A stretch of DNA of 64,000 bases from Phylloscopus collybita (GCA_027886175.1 JAJNNQ010000006.1:744001-808000), one strand, 5' to 3'. Shown: positions 1-14,696, numbered from the stretch's first letter. A program made the numbers and translations. Notes: generated by a model from the sequence alone, not told the origin.

Positions 1-3000
1 AACCTAGTGTTTGCCAGGGACACATTTAGTGCCATGGAGGAGGATCCAGGGGCCAGCTGCTGAGCTGCAGAGCTGTGTGTTAGTCACCCTTTTTCTTCTT
101 GCTTGCATGGAAACAGATGTGTCTGAGAAGGGAGATGGCCAAATTCAGACTTGCACAGCCTTTCTCTCTTTATTTTCCCCTTGTCCTAGATGAAGAGTCG
201 GCAGTGTTGTCAGCAGCCACACTCACAAAATTTCTCTTCATCTCTTTTAGGAACGGGCTAATTATGCAGCCTGGTGGTGCTGGGTGAAAACCAGTGCAGC
301 AGAAGATGCAAAAGGCCTGATGCTGTCCTATTGAAGCTAATGGGAGTTCTGCATTTAGGAACCCATGTGCTTTTCTCAAAGCCCAGCAAGAACTAGGGAA
401 GATGTGCTCCTGGGAGTGGTGGTCTCACGAGATATCAGTGATGGACACCATCGGAGAGGTTTCCACGTGCTGGAGGAGCTGAGTGCTGCCCACATCTGGA
501 TGATCCCTGAGTTCAGCTCTATACCCCAGAGCTGTGCTGGGCCTCCATGGGGTCAAAATATTTGGGTCTGGAGCCAGAGCTGAGATCCACTGTGAGGTGC
601 AGAGGGAATTTCCTGCAGAAGCTGATTTCGATTTGGGAGCATTGAGCCAGGATCTAGTTCAACAGCTATTCCACCAACAGCTGTTGCTCTAACTTCACTC
701 ATTCCTGCCAGCCAACCTCCTCACCAACGCATTAGGGCGTACGGGGAACTGGTGTTGGAAGAGGGAAGCTAAAGGAGGGAGATTGTTACAACGTTGCTTG
801 TCCTACTCTGTTACAGGTACAGCACAGCATCAGCAGAGCTGATCATCTGCCGGCCAGCAAGGACCTCTCCTGTATTCTGAAAACCTCAATTTTCAGCCAG
901 AAAGACCTCACAGACTTACAAGGATGCAAGAATTAAATCTCAAAACTACCACTGTTGCTTGAACTGCCTGAGTAAGAGGAAGGCAAACTTCTGCTGTCTT
1001 CAGCTGTAGTGCATCTTTCTCTTGTTTGTGGTGCAGTTGGTCTGTGTAACCCAGAAAAAAAGAGAAGAAATAATCTGCAAAGACGAAAACAACATCTGGG
1101 CAGATCATGATCAGTTATTTTGGAATAAGAGAAAAGAATTTCTCTGTAACTTATTCCCAAAACAGGGCATGGCCCATCAAGCTGCCTATCTGTTTCCTGA
1201 GGCAGCAAAGAATACTCAGTGTGTCTTTTTAAGACAAAAATATATGTTGGAGCTTTTGTGTTTTCAGACTGCTTTTGAGCAACATGTTAATAACAGACTT
1301 GTTTACTCCAAGCTGTTCTGTGGCAGAGAGTTGGAAACCATCAAACACAGGGCTAAGCTCCTATTTCAGTATAATCCTAGGCAGTATGATATCTTCAACA
1401 TGGCACCTCTGCTGCAAAACACAACACAAAAAGGCAGTTCTGAACACAGGGCAGCCTTCATTCATTAATTAATAATTTTTAATTCTTTCTATACATTTGC
1501 AGCCACACATTTTTATCTATGCTATGTATTGGAGAACACTTAGTTTTCACGGTAATGGCACTGCACCTCTGCTTGCAGTTCCAACCCATACCATGTCTTC
1601 CATCATATTAACAGTCTGCAGTAAATTTGACTGTAGGCAGCTTGGACACTTGTTTGTTACGATTCTCACCATATCAAAGAAAGAGTGGGAGTGGGGGAAG
1701 AGAGAGAATTGAAAGACACAACTAGAAATTATTTTTTTCAAAGGAAGAAAACACTACTCAGAGAATTTCAGATACTTGGTTTAAACCTAATTTTAAACAA
1801 TTTCTTTTAAAATGACCATAAAATGGGCATTATCTCTTTAACTCAAGGTACTTTTTGTGCCTCTCAGGCATGAAAAACTATTATCTAGCCTTTTTCACCA
1901 GCATCTCTCAAGAAGGAGTTTTAAGCATGCAACATTTTCAAGCTAGTAATAGTACAAAGGTAATGTGAGGTCTCAGCAACTTGTTGCTTTTTAAAGTGCC
2001 TTTTCATTGTAGGTGTATAGAAAATGTTACATAGAACTGAGTTTTCACCTGTTCTCCTGCACTCCTTGACATTTTTTCTGATCCTCTTCTCTGGTAATGT
2101 ACTACCTCAGCACAAAAGGTCAGCAGCATCTACAGTCACTCATCTCCTGGACTTTCCACTAATGAGTTGGTGAAGAGCAAAGCATTTTCTGTTCAGCTAC
2201 CAAAAAATTGTCTTCAATAGATTTATTTCCCTTGTGTTATAATTTAACGAACATGATTCTATGCCACTGATATTCCCCTTATTTTGTAGGTATAGACAAT
2301 GCACAGTCACCAAAGTATGTTATTGATGCATAAATTATCTCCTAATGAACTACTGTTTTGCAGAGGGAGCTTCCCAATGAGACTAAGAGAAGGCTGTGTG
2401 ACTAAATTGAGTAAAAACAACATTAGTGACCAGAAGAACAAATCTACAAGGCTCCCAAAGAAAAACAGGACGCTTCTGTTGGGAACCCTGCCAGCCTGAA
2501 AGCATAGGCAGGTGTATATAATTTTGAGATTGTGTGTGCATATAAATGCAACAAAGACATCTAGTTTGTGGGTGTCACTGCTTCAGAAGTGATCACTCTG
2601 GGACCCTTCAATGCCACATGTGTCAGTGCTGTCATTAAAGGAAACAAACCTCATGCATTTACATCTAACTTCATGTCCCACCCCTGCACCTAGTTGCAGC
2701 TCAGCCACAGCAGCGTCTCACAACAAACTCTCACTGAGATAATTAACTGGAGGGGTCAGAGGTATCTGCTTCATTACTGCTGAGTGCTGCCTGCAGGATC
2801 CCTCCCAAGTTTTTGCACCTATTGGCCTTTGCTGATAACTCTCTTTTTTCCCTATGTGCGCCTTGCTGGCACTCCTCTAAAAATGTGCTAATGATCTAGT
2901 AAACATGATTATGCAAGAGTGGTTTATCTCCTTTCAGTAACCTAACAATGCTATTGCAGACCAGAGCAAAATACATTCTCTTTGCCATAAAGAATAGCTT

Positions 3001-6000
3001 CCCCACCAAATTGAAATAAATAAGCTAGAAAGTGTTACAGACCTGTAACTGGATCATGTTTTCCTGGATTTCTATTGATGGGTGAGGTTAAATAAGGTCT
3101 GAAATTTTGCCTTCAAGTTAATTGATATGGCTTAAACATGGAAAAAAAAAAAAGAACAGAAATGACATTTCACTCAGTGGGAGGAAAATAAACAGAAAAG
3201 GAACCAAGGAAAACAGAAAATAAAACCAGTGAGATTAAGAAGATCCAGTGAGAACTTGGGGGTCAATGGTCTTGAGAGGGGCAGAGATCACAGCTAACCC
3301 TGACTGCCTCATGTTGATTCCTTTTATCTTCTGGCAAATGACACGTGGGGCTGAGGGGGAGAAATGCAATGATTCTAGGATTATCTATTATCAGAGACCA
3401 TTTTTTGATAGCCTGCTCGTTGAAAACTGCAGAATTACCAGTTCTTCTGGAGACTGAGCATCTGGCAGCAGCAGCAGCCCCCAAATCAGCACTTGAAGCT
3501 TGTGGGATACATCCACCTGATTCTCACCCCCTGTTTCACACACACTTGTCATTTCTGGAGTCTCCACAAGATCAGGTCAACTCTTCATTTCATATAATCT
3601 TGAGGATGAGTCACTGAAGCTTTTTCTAACAAAGCTGAATGCTAACCTCTTCATTAAATTACCTGAACTTTCTTTGTTCACATGGAGAACTTCTGGGGTC
3701 AAGGAGAAGGTATCTTTCTAGCAATGCTAAGAATAACGAAGTCTGGTTTGTCTTCCACTGGAACCTCATTTGACTGACTTTGAGTCCTTGTTTTGGCTAA
3801 GATAGGTTTTTCCCTCATTATTAATCTTAGGCATTAATACTATGTTAATACAGATGTGTAATACTTTTCAACATGTAGAGGGCTGAAAATGAAAAAGGAA
3901 AATACATAAGGATTTTCTCAGCATGTGGAGAGATGAGTAGCAGAGACTCAAGATTAAATTTCTTTGTTTTGCTTTCCTTGACCTTTTGTTCTGATCTCAG
4001 TGACATATCAACCATGCTTCTGCTGAAGAAAACCCAGACATAAGAGGTTACTTGTGCCTGCCAGCTCATCATGGGCATTCAAGGCATACAGAATCCTCTG
4101 CAGAAAGGAGCCCACTGCTGTATTAGAAAGGAGAACAACACAAAATGGTTGAGATAACTGCTCAATAAAACTCAGCTTTTGGAAATCAAGGCAGGTCATG
4201 CGAAGTGTCCTTGCACCTTGATGAGTTGTAAGTTTGGCATGACATCTGTTTTGAGCACTTGTGGTGAAGTCATTTTCACTCTTGTAAAACACTATTGATG
4301 GAACCACAATTATGGTTTTGATGAGGGACTTTGAACTGGCCTGTTGGAGTAGCAGGCGACTTCACACAAAGAGAAGCAAATGCACAAAGAATGGAAAGCA
4401 ATTTCCTTTGGGTACAACATGTACTTAGCTGACATGCCTGTGCAGAGCAAAAGACCTGGATATTAAACCATCCGTTGCCTCTGCTGAGCAACACTGCAAA
4501 TTACTTCTGACAGCCATTAAGAGGTGCTTCAGTCAAGCACCCATAACCATACAGCTCTTCACTAGAAAATTTGCTGATATTTTGGAAACATTGTGATACT
4601 TCACTAGTCTCAGAAATCCTTGACAACTTGTCAAAGATAAGAGTCTAAGTCACCGCACTAGTAATTACTCCTCTAGCCTGCCAGAGAAAGTGCCAGATAT
4701 CCACCTTCCTCTTTGGAAATGCGAAGTCTCTGGAAGATAATAACATCTTTTTAAAGCATTTAGAGCAATGTCCATTCTGATCCTCTCCAGTAATGTAGTT
4801 TCTGTAAACTGCTTTTGAGGATGCTGGGAGAGTGCTGGCTGGTAGCAGATTTCCATCCCCTCACTGTTGTTAGTCTGTACTTGTAAACAGTGACTAAAAT
4901 AGAAACGTGAGTGTTGTTTGAGCAGCCAGTATCTGCTATGAAGAAAGTGGCTCAACAAGTAGGGGCAGATTCCAAAGCCCCCTGCTCAAGTGAGTCATCT
5001 CCCTGACACCAGTGGTGCTGCCAGGTTCAGTAAGCCTGTCTGTGCAAGGCTGGAGGATCACACTCATCGGCTTCCCATCATCCATGGCATAGGGACAAGG
5101 ATGTGGATGGCTTTTGCATTGCTGATCCTCTGCATATTTGTGCATGGGTTTGTGAATCTACTCTCAGTGGGCGAGTGTGTGAGGAAAAAATGCAAAAAAA
5201 GATGAAAATCAACAGAAAATTACAAGGCATCTTCCCCCACATAAAGAGAGTCCATCAAAGTTAACATGCCATTGCACAAAGTCCTGCATTGAATATAAAA
5301 ATGATTCCTTGAAAGAGTTGCTAAAATTGCAAAGTCAAGTAGCCAAACATTAAAGAAGGCCAAAGTTTAGGCTGCTCACACCCCATTATTTCTGTATTTC
5401 TATGTTTCTGCTAATAGTAGAGCCTTGCATGTCATGACTACATATAATTTAGCTTGTTCCTCTACAGGAAGGAAGCCCTTGGGGTCATGTCGTGTCTATA
5501 GGTGTCTGGTTGACAGTGGCTCTGTCCATGACTCTTGAAACTATCCATCAGTTTCAACCAAAGCCTAAAGGTACTATAGTGCCATAAATCTATGGAAATT
5601 AGAGGTCCAATTGAGGAAAGAGATGCTGCTAGAGATGCAGATAGAGAGAGCAAGAGCAGTGTAAACCCAGCCCTTAAGAGCTAATGGAGCAACCTGAGGG
5701 AGGAGAATGCTTAAAATACTACAGATATGAGAAAGGCCTCAGCTAGTCTCATGCTTTATTAAAACCTTGACCACAGTCGAAGTTTACCTCCTCTGTTTTC
5801 TAAAGGGGATAAATATGTATTGATTCTCCTTCAAAGGGTGACTCTGCAGGCTGGGTTCCTGCTAGTCCCAGAGCTACTTGCTCTTCTGCGCAGCTCAGTC
5901 TCACATTGTCAGCACTTCCCATGGGGGCATTGCTGCAGCATTGGCTTGGCCCACACTGTGGGGATTCCCTCATCCTCTGCCCTGCTTGCTGCTTTCCACG

Positions 6001-9000
6001 AGCAGTGCTCCTTCTCCAAGCCTTCTCTGAAGGTCTCAGTCAGGATGCCTGGATTCAAGGAGAAGAAATTCAAGTCCTCTCCCACTGTGGAAGTGTCCAA
6101 TAGAGTGATTACACAGCTGCCCTGGGAGATACTGGAGGGACACACTGTCCCTCTCCTGCAGTAAGTTGACAGTGAATGTACAAACCCCTGGGGGAAAGCA
6201 GTGCAGGTGGCTGTCTGGAAAGACTGGCTGTGGTCAGGAGCAAACACAAGCAGCGATGGATGAGCAGTGGGGGAGACACAGCCTGGAGTGGCTAAGCCTG
6301 AACATGTCCTCCTTCCTTATTCTACAGATGGGAAACTGAGGCTCAGTGAAAGGACAGCTCAGATGCTGCTTCCCTTATGGAGAAGAATCTCCTGAAGGAG
6401 TGCAGAGGTGTTTCTTCCACCAGGGGCTGAAGGATTGGAATCTGAGCTCGGCAGGAGTTTGTAGCTATGGAACATTGTTGCTACTCAGATGTGAGCAGCT
6501 ATTTTAAATTAGTGCTCAAACCCCACTCTGTCCTGTGAAACAGGATTTAAGATCTTCTCTGAAGCATGTCATAGTGTCACACCTCTATTTTTTAGAAAAC
6601 AGACCCAGTCACATTCTGCCCCTCCTATTTGCAGTCTATGAAGCCTTTTGGCATGCCAGTATTGTAAGAGCCAAAGGTTTCAAGATAAAGATTTTTATGT
6701 AGGTGTAATAGCTTTTCTGAAGCCAGCTAGTATATCTGAAGAAAGTAGATGAGTTTTGAAGCATGTACACTCCTCAGGAAAGATGAGATGAATTTCAAAC
6801 CTAACTGCATCTTGGGAACAATTGTTCTGGGTTTAATTAGACCTGTGTTTGAGCTAGACAACTGACATCACCCGTGGAATATAAAGACCATATTGGTGGT
6901 TATATCCCAGGGAGAAAAGAGATGCAGGTAATTTGTAGAATAATAGTAGCACAATGTAGAGCACTGGGAGATTGATAATTGGGAAAGGTGCAGAGAGGAG
7001 GATTGTAATGTGTTCTAAAACATTAGTATTCAGGAAAGTAATGAGATACAGTTCCCAGATTTACCTCACGAAGATATTGTAGGATTTTCTTTGAGAATCA
7101 GGGCTGGAAGATCAGAAATGGAACAACTACACCGTAAGAAATGTTGCCTCTTGGAAACACTTCATCCCGGCTGACTCTTTTGAAGAGTTGAAGAACTGTA
7201 TCTTTTGACAGGCTGAGAAAGAAATTTTCTTTTGCCTTTGCAAAGTTGTGCCTAGTGCATTTCAAATTCCCAAGCATTTGGCAGATTTTCACTGTCTCAG
7301 CTGCTAAACCAAGAATTCCTATTAGTGAAGAGTTTTTAGTATGACTTTGTAACCAAGATTACTCAATTGCTAATTGAGGGGGTACAGCAGTCAAAATAGG
7401 ATGATGCCTCAGCTGCCTATATTATCACACTTGATATTGCTATTTGGATGTTGGTCGAGATTCCAGTTTTTTCTGTGTGCTTAAACCCAGATGAGAGGCT
7501 ACAAGTTCACTTGTCCATGTCCCAGGAGGCATCAATTTGTTGGGCTGTGCCTAGCTCTGAGTGCTAGAGAAAATCACCACCAACTGGTGGGTGACCAGGC
7601 AGCTCCTTCCACACTCAATTTTCCACAAGTTTCCTACTGGTTAGCTCAGCCACACAGATGGAGAAGTCTGATCCTCTGGGGTGGACAGGTACCCTGCTCA
7701 CAGATCCACTCATCCTGGCATTGCTGCAGCCCCTGTGTGGAGAAGCAGACCTCAGCCAGCCTCCTTGCCTGGGGTACAGCATTGCCAGAGCAGGTCTTAT
7801 GGAGCTGCTTCCTGGGCACCAACACATTTCTTCTCAGTATTTGTGACCTGAGAGGGTCAAAGGCTTCTAGTTGGGGGTATATTTGGTAAAAAAAAACCCC
7901 AAAACAATACTCCTTATGCTAGCAAGGAACATCTCCCAAATTTGTCCATATTACAAACCAGAGCTTTTTAGCACACAGTGCTAGGAACTCTTCAATATTG
8001 CCAGTGCTGGGGTTTGTGCTCTGACATATTCTAAAAAAGTCACATTGATGTGACATTTTTGTGACACAGGGTCTTGTGGGTGAATCAGAGCTGACACCTG
8101 GAGCAGATAATGCCAGCTCCCAGGAAAGCTGCAAATACCTGGAAAGGAGGGCCTCCTGCTGCCAAGTTTTTCAGATAATGTTTGCATTTAATATCATTGC
8201 AGATCCCCTTTTGGTTCCTTGTCCTGCTAGAGTATCAATACTGAGCAGAGACGTCCTCAAGATTATCTCCCCCTAACCCTCAGCACTGTGGTGCTGGTCT
8301 TGGTCTAAATTCTGCCCTAACATCTCAGCCTGGCACTTGTGTCCCTCTCCCTGCTAATGTCTCTGTTCTGAAAAGGTGTTGGAGGGAAGATGTTGGACCA
8401 GGAGCAACAGCAGGGCCACAACCTGGGAGTGTGTCCTGGGAGGGCTCCATGGAAGGCTGGCATTTTTGGTGTGGGCTCCCTGCCAGCACACAGCATGATA
8501 GTGATAGGAAGAACTGCACAGAGTCTTCAGTGATGGCCTTAAGTTTCTTTGCTCTCAGAAACTCCCTTAGTGGTCAAAAATGTGTACATCAAAAGATTAA
8601 AGTATGACACTCAGTATGTGACTGTGAGCACATCCTCTCACTCCTCTTTTCCTTCCTCGTGTTGGTTTTGAAGAGGCAATTAAAACCCAGTGACTTCTGT
8701 CACAGGTGGTGCAGAGGTCAATAGCACCTGACCCGTGTGACTTCATACCAGAAATGCCACTTGGTTCGGTGACAACAGCCCAGCTCTCTTGTGGTTGCCA
8801 CAGAGATGAAGTCTGAGAAACCTTCACTCCTTTATTTCACTAGAAGATCCCAGGAGGCTTTGAGGCAACAGCCAAGCCTAGCTGGTGCCAGTACAAGCTG
8901 GAGAACTCATAGATCCTCTCAGATGAGCATGCAGGGAAGGTCAGATCCATATGGTGTGGGCACCAAAGAGCTATGCATTGATGAGGTTCCTGGGCTCTTG

Positions 9001-9768
9001 AGTCATGACTCCAGTTGGAAAGCCACCTGTGATAATTTAGAATTAGCTGACTTCCATCTGGCAGGGAGTCAGGAAGCTTCAGCTGCAGTGGATTAATTCC
9101 TTGTTCCTGCCACTTTGCCTCAGTATGCTGATGTGGAAGGGTAGAAGGTGAGAAACCACTAGCAGAGCAGCTGGGGTAACACATGGCATTTTGTGTGTGC
9201 TTTGTTTTCCACATCAGACCCATTATTTGTATTCTACTCATATGATGATAAAGGCTGAGCCTCACCTGGGTGGCAGAAGATGGAAGTTACCTTGGAAACA
9301 ACAGGAACACCTTCATGGCTTCTAGACAGCTTTCCCCTGGCTACAGGCTTTCTACACATCAGCAGCCAGCTGCTCTCCTTTTCTTGAAGTGGCTGCTTTT
9401 CCATTGTGCCTTTTCTCCCTTGATGGGAACTGACCACTTTGATTTACCATCCCCTGGTGCTGTGGGGCATCAGATGGGGAGGGGTGCTGCACTGGGAAGC
9501 AGCAGTAGGAGCTTGGCTTGCTTGCTTTCACACAGCTCAGACGTGGCCTGGGTCAGGCCAACCCTTCATTGCCCTGACAGGAGAGGTACAAAGCAGCTGA
9601 ACAGAAAAAAGGGAACTCCAAACAGTGGAAAGGATCATTTGGCTTCCGTGGCCTCAATGCCAGTGGTGTGTGAGGCCCTGCAGGGCAGAAACATGACCCT
9701 CTTGTGGGTCATGGAGAAACACCTACAGTATTTACAGTACCATGATGAGTATAAAGCTCATTGAGGGA
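1..9768. other. Gene-free sequence downstream of GPALPP1
   Basis: No exon of a protein I recognise, no CpG island and no RNA gene could be supported here. The open frames are short, overlap on both strands and resemble nothing known. By human synteny the next gene on this side would be GTF2F2 on the minus strand. I looked for its conserved N-terminal peptide and did not find it, so it probably starts beyond the left edge. Confidence 0.5.
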
Positions 9769-10080
9769 TGTGGTGGGAAAAACATTTTTGGGATTGTCTA
9801 CAAATTGTTTTGGGATGTTTTCAAAGGGCCGTGAGAACATACAAGACTTAGTTCAGGATGCTGGGGATGGATTAAAAGTGGGGAAAGGAAGGAATTGAGG
9901 TGGATTTGAAAGGAGCAAGTGTGGGAAAAAAAAGAGTATAAAAAGGGCAGGTCAGTGTGTTTGCCTGAGCCCTGCCTGCACTTGATCACTCCAATCTGTT
10001 CTGTATTCTCATTAAAACCTATTTTTATCTGGTTTAAACCAGAGTGTTCTTTCTGATCTGAGTGGGTGTGTGTGAGCACA
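9769..10080 (+). mobile_element. Solo-LTR-like segment
   Basis: The order is LTR-like: a purine-rich U3-like stretch, a TATA box (gagtataaaaaggg, about 9934-9947), a possible start site about 30 bp on, ATTAAA at about 10012, then a T/G-rich U5-like end. A perfect 16-bp palindrome (tctggtttaaaccaga, 10028-10043) follows the ATTAAA. Ends and target duplications are not clear and no retroviral genes are attached. The family is not identified. Confidence 0.35.
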
Positions 10081-13000
10081 GCCAGCGTGATGCTGGAGTG
10101 GTTGGCGAGCAGCAGAGGAGGGCTGAGCGGTGCAGCTGCAGCAGGGCTGAGAGCTGAGGGCTTGCACGTCCAGGTACCAGCAAGGCTCTGTGAGAGACAC
10201 AATCAGGTAAGGACAGAGAGATGTAATTTGCCCCAAGTTGTCAAACTCTTGGCCACTTGTCACACGTACAAGGACAAGTGGCTACAGCCCTATGAAGTGA
10301 AGCAAGTGGCTGCAATGTTAAGCAGCTGAGAGCCTGGATCAGATACTTTTCCCCCCCGCCCTTTCTCTAAATCTGTTTATGAGAATTGTTTTTGAATATT
10401 TGTTTGGAATAATTATTTGGAAGAAGTCACAGCTGCATCTGCTCCTTCTGAAGCGAGAGTTTGTACTGCTGTCTCCTAGAGACCTTAAATTCCCACTCTG
10501 AAAGAAAGACCTTGTTTTTTAAAACTAAGGCTTGATTTCCATGCTGATTGAAAATGGGTGTAATTTCAAAGAGCAGTGGGACGTATTACTGCTTAAGGAC
10601 CAATGTAAGAAAAGAGATGAACTGAACCAGTGGCTGTTGCAGTGACAGCCACTTCGGGAGGACCCAGAAGTGGCTGCTATGAAAAAATCAGCTCTGCATG
10701 GGTAAAGCCTCAGCCTTCCTGTCATGTTTGAAAAGAACAGAAATGCCACATTCATGTGAGATAGTGTTGTGGGTCACCACTCCCCATACATCTGCCACAG
10801 CTGGAAGCATCAGAAAGACGCATTTCAGAGGTGCTCAACAACAGGGAGCCGCAATTGTGTTCCCCAACCGTCTTTGTGAGCACGTGAGAAGAATCTCAAG
10901 AGGTTGTCTGAAAGACACTGCATAACTTGTTGGGTTTTCTATCCCCAGCATATAAACCACTGCACACAATTCATAAGGACAGGAAAACACATGCACTTGT
11001 TTTATTTGAGAATTCGGTAATTATGCAATTAGAAACTACATGCACTGTATGCAAGGTGGGTGGCAGGAGTTGAGGATGCATGCACAGAAAGTTTTCAGAT
11101 TGTGATTTTTAATGCTATATGACTCTTAAATCAACATGTGATTTGTAATTGACTAGACAGAAATAGCAACAGATTTACACTTCAGAAACAAAACTAGTCC
11201 CCAAGCTCAGCTCTGGACTCTCAGAATCTTCTGGAGCACTTTAAATCTTCTTATATGTGGAGAAGTTTAAGTTTTCTTTTATGTCCCCTTTCCTATTGGA
11301 CAGAAATATATCAATATTTCATCTCAATGTTTCTTTCTACAAGAAAGATATTTCTACAATGCCATTTTGGTGCCATCAGTATGATGCCATCAAAGCCCTA
11401 AATAAAACACATTTCTATTGTTGATTATTTGGGAAATGCACTTCCCCCCAGGAAAGCCAGCATGCACAGGGCATCCACCACTATCAATTCTGCAATAGCA
11501 TAAGCAAAAAATAACTCCACAAATTGGTGTTTACATTGGAAGAACATAGACAGAGATTTTACCCAGGTATTACCGTATAATATTCTAACAAAATTTTCCA
11601 TCTCAGAAAGCATGGTAGCTCAATACATTTGTCCTGAAGACACATACAAAGCAATCAGCAAGTTTTCTTGAAATGTCTTTCTTGCTTTTAATTTTTCCTT
11701 GGTAACAGCAAACTCAACAATTGGTTTTTTTGATTCTTCTCCCTTTCTTTTTTGTTATTAACATATCATGTTCCTTAAAATTCCTTTTAAACACCCAATT
11801 TATCTTACACCTACCACAAAAGCTTTCTTTTTATTTGCTATACTTTGAATTACACACCTGTTTAACATTTCAGGAGGGAGACCTCACTCTTGAGCAGGAA
11901 TGTTCAACATCACTATAAATAAAGGACGTCTATGCCAGCACAAATCAAAGGCAAGCACACTAAAACCTAGGCTGGTAGACTTCTCACATCCAGGAAAACG
12001 TCCCTGACATTTTTTTCACAAAACAGGATTTCCTGATATGCCTCGAGTCAGTATGCTGTGACATGGGCTGGCACTGCAGAATAGCAACAGCACACATTAA
12101 ATCTGTGTTGGGAGCTGGTTACCAGAAACACTGCATAGTAATTATGGTGAAGATTCTCTGTGGAATAGATTCTGGTTTTTCAAATGAGATTCTGAAAAAA
12201 ACACCCCCTAACATTTCAGCAGAAATGCTTTACAACTTGTCCAAATTGTAGAAGATGTCTCATCTTTTCCCATAAAAGCTTACAGAGCTTGTAATTTACT
12301 GAGTTACTTCTTGTTCTAATGACTATTTGAGGGAATGGCTTGGCATGAGTAAGAGATGAGTTTGTGTATTAATTCAGTTCAAAGGGTCATACAATTTACA
12401 GAAAGTAATGAAAAGCTTAACTTGGAACTCTTAACAACTCCACTTTCCCCCACAAGTTCATAACACTGATATCATAAAATCTTTAAGAAGCTGCTGCAGA
12501 GTGGGGGGAAAAAAAGAGTCAAAACCAAGTTCCCAGCTTGCACCAAGGCTTCGTTAATTAGAACCACGTGTCCCACAGATGGAAGAGAAGCACACAATGG
12601 CAGAGGGGCTGCTGCACTCCCCTCATGAGAGCTTTCCTCTTGAGAACACTGCAGAGCCTCCTCTCAAATGTGGCCTTGGACAGGAGACCATGACAGGGCC
12701 AGGCAGGGCAGAGAGCAAACAGAGGGAGCCAGCTGGATCTGGCCATATTGATGACCAGTCCTCAGTTTGGAGGAGGAGGGGCCAAAGAACAAAAATCAAA
12801 ACAGAGCACAAAATAACAACAAAATTTTTATGCAAGCAGCCCTCATTCTTGCTCCAGACTTTGAATGAGCAAGGACTGCATGATGCACTCATCAAGTAAT
12901 TTTTTTCTCAGCTGTGAAGATTTAGCTAGTCATGCCGTCCTCACCCTGTCATCGCTTTAGTTGCCTAAAAAATCCCAGACGTTTCTAATACTGCTTTTCC

Positions 13001-13671
13001 AATAAAGAAATCTACATTTGCTCAGAAAGTAGAATCTTAATGAGGCCTTGCTTGCTGAGTTAAAAAAGCACCAGGAAGGAGAAGTCTGTATTAGGGGAAG
13101 AAAAATAAATAGCCCTTATTTAAACCCTTCTCTCACCTCAAAACAGAAGGCTCAGAAACTGAAAACTGATAAAAAGCGAACACAATACAAAATCAGTCTC
13201 TCTTTCTCCTGAAGGTAGCAGATTTTTCAGCTGGCAAAGTAAATTGTCCATTAAAATAAAAAGTGATATCTAAATACATTCCACATAAGCACTCATTTGC
13301 AACACTGGAAACTCTCCAAGACTTCTCAGCACATAAAGCTTGTGTCTCCAGTTCACAAACAAATGCAATAAAATAAGACCAAGTTTTTAACTATTCATTT
13401 CTGGAGCTTGTTAGGTCACTGCTCCATTAAACATGAACTAACCAAGGAATCATCTCTCAGGGCAGCCTTTTTCTAAATGATAGGATTTTCTTTTTTCAAA
13501 TTACAGCTATTTATTTGTAATATACAGAGTATTTATGCTTCCAAACAAATTACCAGCATCTCATATATAAAATTGTTTTCATGTATACGTACTTTCAGTA
13601 ACTGCTTAAGAAGGATCTCAAACATTTGAGACAAAGGGCAAAATCACAGGTATATTTTTAAGTAATTAACA
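10081..13671. other. Gene-free A/T-rich sequence downstream of GPALPP1
   Basis: No coding exons were found. The stretch from about 11.0 kb is A/T-rich with several TTTATT hexamers (minus-strand AATAAA), for example at 11001-11006, so part of it could be a distal 3' UTR of GPALPP1. Confidence 0.4.
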
Positions 13672-13850
13672 CAGAATCACAGAATCATTTGGGCTAGAAA
13701 AGACTTCTAAATCATTGAGTTCAGCCTTGGACTGATGACCAAAGCATCGAGTGCCACACCCAGTTGTTGCTTGAACACCATGAAGGATGCTGACTGGCTC
13801 CATCACCTCCCTGAGCAGCCCATTGCAAGGTTTAAAACCCTTTCTGCTGC
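13672..13850 (-). mobile_element. CR1 LINE 3' fragment
   Basis: Read on the plus strand it opens cacagaatcacagaatca followed by a ttgggctagaaaagac-like segment. That is the reverse complement of a CR1 3' end with its ATTCTGTG-type tail. It is truncated at the 5' end, diverged, and lies about 850 bp beyond the GPALPP1 stop in the sense orientation. Confidence 0.75.
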
Positions 13851-14085
13851 GCACCCACAGAAGAGGTAAAGAACTCTAAACATGAATGTAGACTTTTTAA
13901 AATCAGATTTATTTCCTTCCTTCCAGAAGAGCTGTTCTAGTCTGCAAATGAATGGACAAAATAAGCCTTATTTTCATTTTCACATTGTATGTGCTTAAAA
14001 AAATACGGATTTCTGATGACAATCCCTACAAATTGAAGCTCAAATTAGATTTTCTCTTCTCATATACTACCATTTTACAACTCTG

Positions 14086-14101
14086 AAAACCTCGAGGTTT
14101 T
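14086..14101. repeat. Perfect 16-bp palindrome
   Basis: AAAACCTCGAGGTTTT is its own reverse complement. It lies in the A/T-rich region downstream of the GPALPP1 stop codon. No function can be inferred. Confidence 0.6.
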
Positions 14102-14598
14102 ACTAGTCCTGCTACCCCTAGCTCCTCCTGCTATAATACAGAAACTATACTGCATACATATAAACCTGTATTTATGTATAGACACAAAATCACAGAAATA
14201 AAAGCACTGGGCAAATGTAAAAGCTGCCATTTGAGTTTATACTCCCCAGCAGGAATTCAGTCAAACAATGTTCTCCACACAAACGTAAAGGCAATTTTTC
14301 CACGGCCTTCAGGTCAGGCTCAGAAAGAGCACCTTAAGCATGGCACGACAAAAGGGAAAACTGCCAACTCCACTGCAAGATTAAATCTAGATCTCCTTAA
14401 AAAACCACCTATTTTAATTAATAATTTTTATACTAACAACAAAAAATATGCTTATCAAAGTTTTAAAGTAACAATTTTTAAATATATATACACCAGGACT
14501 TTAGTAGTTAACTAAACTTAACTAGTTTAGCTTTAGTACAGATGATCCTCCTTAAGAGAGTATTTACAGACAAGGAAAAATAGTTAAACATCAGGATA

Positions 14599-14604
14599 TT
14601 TATT
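14599..14604 (-). terminator. GPALPP1: Candidate GPALPP1 poly(A) signal
   Basis: AATAAA on the minus strand, 93 nt past the stop codon, followed about 20-40 nt later by a T/GT-rich stretch (tttttccttgtctgt). This would give a very short 3' UTR. Another minus-strand AATAAA lies at 13908-13913, so longer isoforms are possible. Confidence 0.5.
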
Positions 14605-14696
14605 TTGCATACAAATATTTACAGAAAAATACTTACAAAAAATTAAGTATTCAAATTTTAATTGACTTTGCTTCAAAAAAGCTTAATGCTTTCATC

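Noticed and set aside
1022..1468. 148-codon plus-strand frame
   Set aside because: Its composition is protein-like, but it matches no family I know, has no nearby CpG island or splice partner, and is within the length expected by chance in 64 kb on six frames.
1..14600. Possible 5' exon of GTF2F2 expected by human synteny
   Set aside because: I searched the translated frames for the conserved N-terminal GTF2F2 peptide and for a CpG island and found neither. The gene probably starts left of the window.
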